Positions 1 to 5,005 of a DNA stretch of 5,005 nt are shown in pieces (positions within the stretch are counted from its first letter, which is position 1; each line of letters begins with the position of its first letter). Where the stretch lies: contig DASYXW010000059.1 of assembly GCA_035934405.1 (NCBI GenBank), positions 1-5,005 on the forward strand, written 5' to 3'. A program made the position numbers and the translations under genes. The stretch is from DASYXW01 sp035934405 (GTDB lineage Bacteria; Acidobacteriota; Terriglobia; UBA7540). The notes below the pieces were generated by a model, which saw nothing but the letters and a program-made list of their open reading frames with translations, was not told the DNA's origin and made no database searches.

Positions 1-378
1 TTGGCGCCACGCGGCGTCATCGGGAGGCGCATCGCCTTCGGGCCAGTAGCCCTCCGGCCATTTCGGCGAGACGTGCTTCGGGTTGCGGCTGAACTCGAGA
101 ATGTCCCATTGCGCCAGGCGGAGATGCTCCAGCAGCCGCCACGCCGTGAACAGCGCCCCCGGCGCCTTCACACCGCGGAGCTTCGCCGGCAGGCCCGCGA
201 AGGCTTTTTCGAAATCGACGTGAGCGCCTCCGCCGCGCAAGAGATACAGGACGTGCTCCCTCAGCGCCTTGTCCCGCTTAGATATTTCATCATCGTCCCG
301 CTTGGATATTCCACCATCGTGTGGCGGCTTTGCGCTTCGATTCCCGCCGGCCTTGTGCTTCGAGGATTTCTTCGGCAT
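1..378 (-). CDS. DinB-family protein, N-terminal part (3' end off the window)
   Basis: An open frame of 126 codons begins at the ATG read from 378 to 376 and continues past the left edge. An in-frame TAA three codons upstream (385-387) makes this the first possible ATG. The first ~36 residues are Lys/Arg/Asp-rich and probably disordered, and include an 8-residue tandem repeat (residues 21-36). From about residue 37 the protein looks like the DinB/YfiT-like helical-bundle family: an LLEHLRLAQWDILEFSRNP segment (residues 82-100), with His85 where the family's first metal ligand usually sits, then a Pro/Trp-rich PKWPEGYWP stretch. Members are small, often metal-binding four-helix proteins, mostly of unknown substrate, some of them thiol-dependent transferases. 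The gene follows nuoB by 23 bases on the same strand, so co-transcription is likely. The Shine-Dalgarno sequence is poor. Family recognition is from memory, and the specific activity is unknown. Confidence 0.72.
   Translation of the reverse strand, partial: MPKKSSKHKAGGNRSAKPPHDGGISKRDDDEISKRDKALREHVLYLLRGGGAHVDFEKAFAGLPAKLRGVKAPGALFTAWRLLEHLRLAQWDILEFSRNPKHVSPKWPEGYWPEGDAPPDDAAWRQ
271..318. repeat. 24-bp imperfect tandem duplication inside the DinB-family gene
   Basis: Two adjacent 24-base copies (271-294 and 295-318) both start with GTCCCGCTT and differ at three positions. Being a multiple of three, the duplication keeps the frame and gives two octapeptides ending in ISKRD (residues 21-28 and 29-36). 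It lies in the charged, probably disordered N-terminal tail ahead of the folded domain, where length changes are tolerated. Confidence 0.85.
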
Positions 379-401
379 GACCGCTTACGCTCGCGGCGGC
401 T

Positions 402-926
402 CTACTTGCTTTGGAAGACAGCTTCTTTGAACGACCCGCGCTGTTGCTCGATTTTCTTCTGCAAGAGCATGATGGCGTGGAGCAGTTGCTCGGGACGCGG
501 CGGGCAGCCGGGGACGTACACGTCGACGGGAATATACTGATTCACGCCCTGCACGATGGCGTAGTTGTTGAAGACGCCGCCGGAGGTGGCGCAGGCACCC
601 ATCGAAATCACCCACTTGGGCTCGGGCATCTGGGCGTAAAGCCGCTTGATGACCGGCGCCATCTTCTGCGAAACGCGTCCGGCGATAATCATCAGGTCCG
701 ACTGGCGCGGCGAACCGCGGAAGACTTCCGCGCCGAAGCGCGCCACGTCAAAGCGCGCGGCCGACATGGACATCATCTCGATGGCGCAGCACGCCAAACC
801 GAAACTCATCGGCCACAGCGACGACTTGCGCGCCCAATTGACGGCTTTGTCGAGCTGCGTGAAGATGAGGCCTTCAAGGCCGGAAGACTCGTTCGTCTTG
901 ATGGAGCTCATCGCCATCGGTTTCAT
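402..926 (-). CDS. nuoB: NADH-quinone oxidoreductase subunit B
   Basis: This encodes the NuoB (PSST/NQO6) subunit of respiratory Complex I. It sits at the junction of the peripheral arm and the membrane and holds the [4Fe-4S] cluster N2, which passes electrons to quinone. With the ATG at 924-926 the protein has 174 residues, normal for the family. The four cluster ligands are visible: the adjacent pair Cys46-Cys47 in FGLACCAIEM, Cys112 in SMGACATSGG, and Cys141 in VPGCPPRPE. The EVFRGSPRQSDLMIIAGRVS segment (residues 67-86) is also typical. The start is uncertain: an in-frame TTG lies at 951-953 (183 residues) and further ATGs at 915-917 and 909-911, none with a strong Shine-Dalgarno sequence. 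I chose the first ATG. The stop is TAG. Unlike the usual nuoABCD order, the upstream neighbour is prfB (61-base gap) and the downstream neighbour is the DinB-family gene, so this nuoB stands apart from nuoA and nuoC. Confidence 0.95.
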   Translation of the reverse strand: MKPMAMSSIKTNESSGLEGLIFTQLDKAVNWARKSSLWPMSFGLACCAIEMMSMSAARFDVARFGAEVFRGSPRQSDLMIIAGRVSQKMAPVIKRLYAQMPEPKWVISMGACATSGGVFNNYAIVQGVNQYIPVDVYVPGCPPRPEQLLHAIMLLQKKIEQQRGSFKEAVFQSK

Positions 927-987
927 TATGTCACGCCGCGGCGCTGGCTTCAACTCTGGAAAGGCGAGTCGTCATCAGGCTAGTCTG

Positions 988-2116
988 CTAGCCATTGGAC
1001 GACGCCACCCGATTCCCGTCCGACCCTGCGCGCCGCCACCGCAGAAACGCCTTGATGAACGGATCCACATCGCCGTCGAGCACCCGGTCGGCGTCGCCGA
1101 CCTCGAGCTTCGTCCGATGGTCCTTCACCAGGCGGTAAGGGTGCAGCACGTAAGACCGCACCTGGCTGCCGAAGTTGATCGCGGCCTTCGAATCCTCGAG
1201 CTTCTCGGTCTCGGCTCGCTTCTTCTCGAGTTCCAACTCGTAAAGCTTCGAGCGTAACATCTTCATCGCCATTTCACGATTGCGGTGCTGCGAGCGCTCG
1301 TTCTGGCACTGTGCCACGGTGCCGGTGGGGATGTGGATGATGCGCACCGCCGAGTCCGTGGTGTTCACGTGCTGGCCGCCCGCGCCGGTGGAGCGGTAAG
1401 TCTCCACGCGCAGCTCATCCGGCTTGATGTCAATAGTGATGGTCTCGTCGATTTCCGGGCTCACAAAGACCGAGGCAAACGAGGTGTGACGCCGAGCCGC
1501 CGCGTCGAAGGGCGAAATCCGTACCAGGCGATGCACGCCGATTTCGGAAATAAGCAGCCCGTAGGCATAATCACCGGTCACGGTGAAGGTGGCGGATTTC
1601 AGGCCCGCCTCCTCGCCCGCCTGGTATTCCAGAACCTGGAACTTGAAGCCGCGGCGCTCCGCCCACCGCTTGTACATGCGCAGCAGCATGTCGGCCCAGT
1701 CCTGCGACTCGGTGCCGCCGGCGCCGGGGTGCAGCGTGACGATGGCGTTGAGCCGGTCGTTCTCGCCCGCCAGCAGCGTCGCGGTCTCCAGCTTTTCGAT
1801 CTCCTGGCTGAGGGCGGCGATTTCCGATTTCAGGTCGCCATCAACCGCTTCGCCTTCGCGCGCCAGCTCGAAATAGGCCTCGATGTCCGCGAGTTTCCGC
1901 GCCAGGCGCTCGTCGGTCTCAAGCGTCTCGCTGAGCCGCTTGCGCGTCGTCAGGATTTTCTGAGAAGCGTCCGGGTTTTGCCAGAAATCGGGCTGGGCAA
2001 TCTGCTTTTCGATGGTTTCGAGTTCACGGCGATGGGCAGGCGCGTCAAAGAAAACTCCGCAAGTCGGCGGCCCGACGCTTCAAGGGTTCAAATTCTCGCT
2101 CCAGTTCCTCGACCAT
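988..2116 (-). CDS. prfB: Peptide chain release factor 2, with programmed +1 frameshift
   Basis: RF2 recognises UGA and UAA stop codons in the ribosomal A site and triggers peptide release. Translation starts at ATG 2114-2116 and reads 23 codons (MVEELEREFEP...LRSFL) to an in-frame TGA at 2045-2047. Skipping one T (2047) at the CTT TGA C site continues in the +1 frame from GAC (2044-2046) to a TAG at 988-990, giving 375 residues, the normal length. After the shift the helical N-terminal domain follows (EKQIAQPDFWQNP). The stop-codon recognition tripeptide SPF is at residues 201-203 and the catalytic GGQ at 246-248, close to the E. coli positions 205-207 and 250-252. The residue matching E. 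coli position 246 is Ser, not the K-12 Thr. The frameshift makes synthesis self-regulating: when RF2 is scarce, ribosomes pause at UGA and slip. The terminal TAG is read by RF1, not RF2. The gene lies 98 bases after the FRG gene and 61 bases before nuoB. Confidence 0.96.
2044..2058 (-). other. prfB: Programmed +1 ribosomal frameshift site of prfB
   Basis: Read on the minus strand, GGAG (2058-2055) is followed by TTTT and then CTT TGA C (2050-2044). CTT TGA C is the canonical RF2 slippage heptamer: the Leu-tRNA on CUU slips onto UUU while the in-frame UGA waits for RF2. The GGAG acts as the internal Shine-Dalgarno-like stimulator. Here it is spaced four bases from CTT, against three in the E. 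coli AGGGGG-UAU-CUU arrangement. The 23-codon leader ahead of it matches the usual length. Confidence 0.95.
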
Positions 2117-2119
2117 AGG

Positions 2120-2125
2120 TCCCTC
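2120..2125 (-). promoter_or_regulatory. Ribosome binding site for prfB
   Basis: The minus strand reads GAGGGA three bases before the ATG at 2114-2116. It is among the clearest Shine-Dalgarno sequences in the window. It fixes the start of the short zero-frame part, which would otherwise be missed because that frame is only 23 codons long. Confidence 0.7.
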
Positions 2126-2214
2126 AATTCCATTTTAGTGGCGTTCCGACGTTCCTGGTATTGTGCAATGCGGTAGCCGAGACTCACGCGGAATGTGAAC
2201 CTATGATTCGTTCT

Positions 2215-3012
2215 TCAATCCGTCCATTGGCGGACCAAATCTCGGCTCAGACCCTCCAGGTCTGGAAACACTGTCATCTCCGAAATGCCACAACTCTCCA
2301 AGTCCTCACGTATGCCCTCAATTGCTGAAGATGCGATGACAATTTTGGCCAGTCTGAAGCGAGTTCTCCTTTTCCGTGCGACTCGTTCAAGGCCGCGCAG
2401 CACCGTGCCGTGAATTGTGAAGTGACTACGCTGGACCGCAAGCCGAATATCGACATGCGACGGATCTATCGCCACCGGATGGGGTCTCCTTAGGGTCTTG
2501 TCCGAAAGCTTGTCGGGAAGATAAGGCTGCGCCTGTTTACTCTCCTTTAGGAGAATGATATCGTCCTTGATCACTTGCTTATTTAGCGATCCCGGCTCCA
2601 TCATCCAAACAGCCGCATCGCTTTTCTTCGCCGGAGAAAGCTTACGATCCGTTCCGGTGCCTGCCTCTCGCACAGCAAAATACAAGCCGAGAAGTGCGCT
2701 GTCTGTCCAATCAAGAAGCCGCGTCGGGGCGCCGTAGTGCTGCATCAGAAAATACCAGTCCCAGTCGTCGTGCATATCGCGTTTTGTCATTTGAATGCCG
2801 AATCTCTCGAAGTCAATGCGGAGCTCATCCTCATCAGAGCTTTTCAACCTATAAAGCCGCGGCCTCAAGTCCCAATCGGCAGAAGCCTGCCCCCGAAACC
2901 AAGGGGTGACTTCACTACGCTCCCTTTTGGCCCAGTCCTTTTTAATCTCCTTTACACGATTGATGAAACCTGCCAACGATTTCACCTCGCGCGCAAGCTG
3001 TTCGATCGCCAT
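2215..3012 (-). CDS. FRG-domain protein of unknown function
   Basis: This 265-residue protein carries an FRG domain (Pfam FRG type), named for the [FY]RG motif, seen here as WFRGQASADWDLRPRLYR at residues 38-55. Other conserved marks are QHYGAPTRLLDWT (91-103) followed by the helix ALLGLYFAV (106-114), an AVQRSHFTIHG segment (192-202), and a C-terminal FPDLEGLSRDLV (249-260). No signal peptide or membrane segment is visible, so it is probably cytosolic. The start ATG (3010-3012) has GGA six to seven bases upstream. Base use differs from its neighbours: by hand count bases 2521-2580 are 26/60 G+C against 40/60 for bases 4321-4380 in lnt. It sits between lnt and prfB with gaps of 93 and 98 bases, which suggests an acquired single gene. 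The family has no established biochemical role that I can name with certainty. No toxin-antitoxin partner or defence gene is visible beside it. Confidence 0.88.
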   Translation of the reverse strand: MAIEQLAREVKSLAGFINRVKEIKKDWAKRERSEVTPWFRGQASADWDLRPRLYRLKSSDEDELRIDFERFGIQMTKRDMHDDWDWYFLMQHYGAPTRLLDWTDSALLGLYFAVREAGTGTDRKLSPAKKSDAAVWMMEPGSLNKQVIKDDIILLKESKQAQPYLPDKLSDKTLRRPHPVAIDPSHVDIRLAVQRSHFTIHGTVLRGLERVARKRRTRFRLAKIVIASSAIEGIREDLESCGISEMTVFPDLEGLSRDLVRQWTD

Positions 3013-3105
3013 CCTTTATCCGCTCTGAGGCGCTCTTCTTGACCTCCGGTACCGGCCAGTCCAGCCCTCTGCCAGGTAGCTGCCTGCCCTAAAGTCGTCT
3101 GCAAC

Positions 3106-4755
3106 TTAATCCTTCGTCGCAAGGGCCCTCGGCCGCCGACCCAAGCCTCGAAAAGCCACAACTAGGCCGGAAGCCACCACACACAGCCACGCGAACACAT
3201 CGCCGTGCGCGCTGTAGAACGTCCGCGCGCCGATGAAACTAAAATGCGCCGGCAGCACGGCCTGCTCGTGACGCGGCAACCGGCCGAGCACGCGCCCGTA
3301 GGGATCAATCACCGCCGTGATGCCGTCGTTCGTCGCCCGCAGCAAGTAGCGGCGGTTCTCAATCGCCCGCAGCCGCGCCATCTCGAGTGACTGGAACGCG
3401 GCGGAAGAATCCCCGTACCAGCCGTCGTCCGAGATATTCACAAGGACTCCCGGCCCTGGCGGCGTCAGCCGGCGCACTAGTTGCGGAAAGATCGCCTCAT
3501 AACAGATGAAGACGCCGATTTTCCCACGAGGCGTAGCCGCTGATTCGTAATTCGTCCCCGGAACAAAGTCGCCAGCTTCCGAGGTGATTTTGCCCGCCAC
3601 CGCGGCGGCCCAGGCGGGCACGTACTCGCCAAAGGGCACCAAACGGATTTTATCATATCGCAGAATCACGCTGCCCGAGGGGTCGAGCGCGACTGCGCTG
3701 TTGCGAGGCAAGGTCTCACCCGGCCCGGAGAAGTCCACGGCGCCGACAACGGCGTAAGCGTGCGCCTGTCGCGCCATCGACTCGACCGCTTTGCGGAAGA
3801 CCGGGTCGCGGTTGAAATAGAACGGCGCCGAGTTTTCCGACCAAACGATGAGTGGTGGCGTGCCCGGGGCGCCGTCAAGGGTGGCCGAAGCGCTCGCCGG
3901 CCGGGGCAGACTCGCAATACTCAGGCTGATAAGACGCTCAAGCGGCGCCGGATTTTTCCAGGGCGCCCAGTCGTCCGCCGCTTCGTTGAGCGGCACGTTC
4001 GGCTGCACGAGTACGGCGGTATCGGTTGCCGGAGGCAGCGGGAGCGGGGCGAGGGCACGATTTGCCGCCGCCAACATGATGCACCACGCTAAAAGCGCAA
4101 TCGCCAATGGTCTTCGCCGCTTCCGGAGGAGAGGAACCGAGGCGCCGAGCGCGCTCGTCGCGACCGCGATCCAAGAAAGTCCATAGACCGCTGTGACTGA
4201 AGCCAACTGTCGCAGCCCCGTCGGCTGCACGGCGTAGCCCAACAGGTTCCAAGGAAAGCCGGTGATGAAGTAATAAGTCCGCGCCAATTCCAGTGACACC
4301 CAAAGGAACGGAGCCGCGGCGAGGGCCAACGCTGGCGAACGCCGCGCCATCCAGCATTCGACGAGACCGAACAAGCCCCAGAAGCTCGAGAAGACCGCGA
4401 GAAACGGCACCATTACGGCGAGCGCCAGGCCCTCGGGCATGCCGCCGTAATGCGCCATGACGAACGTGAACCAATAGACGCTGCCCGCGAGGAACACCGC
4501 GCCGGCGAGCGCGCCGAGCAGGTAGGCGCGTCCCAGCCGCCGCTCGCCGACCACGGCGACGAGCAGTGGCACGGTGGCCACCCAGACCAGCGCGTGCGCG
4601 TTGAGGAGAGGGAAGCAGGCGAACAGCAGGACGCCGCTTACGACGCTGAGCAGGAAACGGAATGATGAACGCTGAATGATGAACGATGAAGGATGTCCGC
4701 GGTTGTCGGTTATCGGTCTCCGGTCTTCGGTTACGATTTGACGTTCACCATTCAT
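3106..4755 (-). CDS. lnt: Apolipoprotein N-acyltransferase
   Basis: Lnt is an inner-membrane enzyme that moves an acyl chain from a phospholipid onto the N-terminal Cys of apolipoproteins, the last step of lipoprotein maturation after Lgt and LspA. With the ATG at 4753-4755 it has 549 residues. The N-terminal half is strongly hydrophobic with about six or seven membrane segments between residues 34 and 235, including VYWFTF and FPWNLLGYA. It is followed by a nitrilase-fold periplasmic domain (about 245-497) and one C-terminal membrane helix (about 517-537). The catalytic triad is visible as Glu307 in IVWSENSAPF, Lys369 in YDKIRLVPFGEYVP and Cys418 in GVFICYEAIFP, with spacing close to E. coli Glu267, Lys335 and Cys387. 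WYGDS at 446-450 is also typical. The first ~32 residues are translated heptamer repeat, not family sequence. No ATG, GTG or TTG lies between the repeat and the first membrane helix. A TTG at 4777-4779, two bases after the upstream stop and preceded by GGAAG, is an alternative start (557 residues). Confidence 0.95.
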   Translation of the reverse strand: MNGERQIVTEDRRPITDNRGHPSSFIIQRSSFRFLLSVVSGVLLFACFPLLNAHALVWVATVPLLVAVVGERRLGRAYLLGALAGAVFLAGSVYWFTFVMAHYGGMPEGLALAVMVPFLAVFSSFWGLFGLVECWMARRSPALALAAAPFLWVSLELARTYYFITGFPWNLLGYAVQPTGLRQLASVTAVYGLSWIAVATSALGASVPLLRKRRRPLAIALLAWCIMLAAANRALAPLPLPPATDTAVLVQPNVPLNEAADDWAPWKNPAPLERLISLSIASLPRPASASATLDGAPGTPPLIVWSENSAPFYFNRDPVFRKAVESMARQAHAYAVVGAVDFSGPGETLPRNSAVALDPSGSVILRYDKIRLVPFGEYVPAWAAAVAGKITSEAGDFVPGTNYESAATPRGKIGVFICYEAIFPQLVRRLTPPGPGVLVNISDDGWYGDSSAAFQSLEMARLRAIENRRYLLRATNDGITAVIDPYGRVLGRLPRHEQAVLPAHFSFIGARTFYSAHGDVFAWLCVVASGLVVAFRGLGRRPRALATKD

Positions 4756-4776
4756 CGTTCCGCATTCATCGTTGCT
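4658..4776. repeat. Seventeen-unit heptamer repeat array at the 5' end of lnt
   Basis: The 119 bases divide into 17 consecutive 7-base units in one unbroken register. Units 1-6 (4658-4699) vary around ATGAAYG. Units 7-11 (4700-4734) vary around CGGTYWY, each beginning with CGGT. Unit 12 (4735-4741) fits neither. Units 13-17 (4742-4776) vary around CRTTCAT, which is the reverse complement of the first type. The array begins five bases beyond the stop of the SPOR gene (in transcription direction) and covers the first codons of lnt. The reading frame stays open through it, although 7 is not a multiple of 3. It resembles the short tandemly repeated heptamer elements known from other bacteria, such as cyanobacteria. 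I infer that it is a dispersed intergenic element. Confidence 0.85.
4667..4774. repeat. Imperfect inverted repeat formed by the outer heptamer blocks
   Basis: The arm 4667-4695 matches the reverse complement of 4746-4774 at 23 of 29 positions, counted by hand, and encloses a 50-base loop made mostly of the CGGT-type heptamers. The lnt mRNA could therefore fold into a long hairpin near its start. The ATG at 4753-4755 lies inside the right arm, while the alternative TTG at 4777-4779 lies just outside it. Confidence 0.7.
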
Positions 4777-4781
4777 CAACG

Positions 4782-5005
4782 CTACTTCCGGATGAACGGC
4801 TTGAACCCGTCCTGGGCCAGCTTGTCACGAGCTTTCCCCGCCTCAGCCGCCGAGCCGAACGGCCCCACGACGACACGGAAAAAGCTGTCGTTGGCATGGG
4901 CCTGATCGGGTGACATGACGAAAGGCGCATAGCCTCGTGCTTTGAGCACACTGATCAGCGATTCGGCATCGGCGCGGTTACTCAGTGCCGCCACCTGAAC
5001 GGTGA
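4782..5005 (-). CDS. SPOR-domain protein, C-terminal part (5' end off the window)
   Basis: The frame enters from the right edge and ends at TAG (4782-4784), giving 73 visible residues that make up nearly one whole SPOR domain. The marks are an opening strand TVQVAALSNRADAESL with the family's alternating hydrophobics, a helix SLISVLKARGYAPFV, and a second half FFRVVVGPFGSAAEAGKARDKL followed by a closing strand FKPFIRK. SPOR domains bind glycan strands of peptidoglycan that lack stem peptides, usually at division sites or in murein-hydrolase-related proteins. Such proteins normally have an N-terminal membrane anchor or signal and a linker, which would lie outside this window, so the full identity cannot be stated. 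The stop falls 2 bases before the lnt TTG and 26 bases before the lnt ATG, so the two envelope genes are probably translationally coupled. A GTG at 4992-4994 is internal to the domain and is not a plausible start. Confidence 0.88.
   Translation of the reverse strand, partial: TVQVAALSNRADAESLISVLKARGYAPFVMSPDQAHANDSFFRVVVGPFGSAAEAGKARDKLAQDGFKPFIRK

Noticed and set aside
1..540. Long plus-strand open frame across the left end
   Set aside because: It lies opposite the DinB-family gene and the end of nuoB. Its Arg/Pro/Leu-rich translation has no recognisable domain and is typical of an antisense shadow in GC-rich DNA.
978..993. Perfect 6-bp stem with a TCTG loop over the prfB stop codon, considered as a terminator
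   Set aside because: The stem is short, only four of its six pairs are G-C, and there is no following T-run on the minus strand. nuoB starts shortly after. Such small hairpins are common by chance.
1687..1689. Internal ATG as the start of a short RF2-like protein (233 residues)
   Set aside because: The frame continues upstream without a stop through a recognisable RF2 N-terminal domain to the frameshift site, so this ATG is an internal methionine.
1285..2118. 277-codon plus-strand open frame opposite prfB
   Set aside because: RF2 on the minus strand explains the region completely, and the plus-strand translation is His/Arg/Ala-rich without domain structure.
2117..2214. Possible promoter for prfB (TTGCAC ... 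TAAAAT on the minus strand)
   Set aside because: The two hexamers are 25 bases apart, too far for a normal sigma-70 promoter. With a 17-base spacer the -35 position reads TACCAG, a poor match.
3046..3055. CCGGTACCGG palindrome upstream of the FRG gene, considered as an operator
   Set aside because: A 10-base perfect palindrome is expected several times by chance in 5 kb of GC-rich DNA. It has no second copy nearby and no recognisable promoter around it.
2117..3105. Direct repeats or attachment-site duplication flanking the FRG gene
   Set aside because: I compared the two flanking gaps by eye and found no shared sequence long enough to suggest a target-site duplication. No integrase or transposase is present.

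Overview
All supported genes lie on the minus strand, so the window is described here in the direction of transcription, from high to low coordinates. The layout, the high GC content and the protein styles suggest a soil-type Acidobacteriota (Terriglobia-like) chromosome or metagenome contig. In particular, the DinB-family protein and the Lnt/RF2/NuoB set read like members of that phylum. This assignment is recognition from memory, not a search result.

Layout: (1) The C-terminal end of a SPOR-domain protein (4782-5005) runs off the right edge. (2) Immediately after it comes lnt, apolipoprotein N-acyltransferase (about 3106-4755 or 4779), with all three expected catalytic residues. (3) Between the two genes, and running into the 5' end of lnt, is a 119-base array of 17 consecutive 7-base units (4658-4776). 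Its outer blocks are inverted copies of one unit and its middle block is a different unit. (4) An FRG-domain gene (2215-3012) of visibly lower GC sits alone, with gaps of about 95 bases on both sides. (5) prfB (RF2, 988-2116) is split over two reading frames by the classic CTT TGA C programmed +1 frameshift. The 23-codon first part and the long second part join to a normal 375-residue RF2. (6) nuoB (402-926) encodes the Complex I subunit that carries cluster N2, with no nuoA or nuoC beside it. (7) The N-terminal 126 residues of a DinB-family protein (1-378) run off the left edge.

The genes do not form one pathway. SPOR protein and Lnt both act in the cell envelope (peptidoglycan binding and lipoprotein maturation). 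RF2 acts in translation termination, NuoB in respiration, and the FRG protein has no known function and looks like a later arrival. Gaps between genes (2 or 26, 93, 98, 61 and 23 bases) are compatible with one long transcript, but no convincing promoter or terminator was found. There are no tRNA, rRNA, CRISPR or transposase genes, and no gene-free stretch longer than about 100 bases. The two most notable things are the heptamer array that appears to supply the lnt start codon, and the FRG gene interrupting an otherwise housekeeping neighbourhood. I see no convincing multi-gene novel system in the window.
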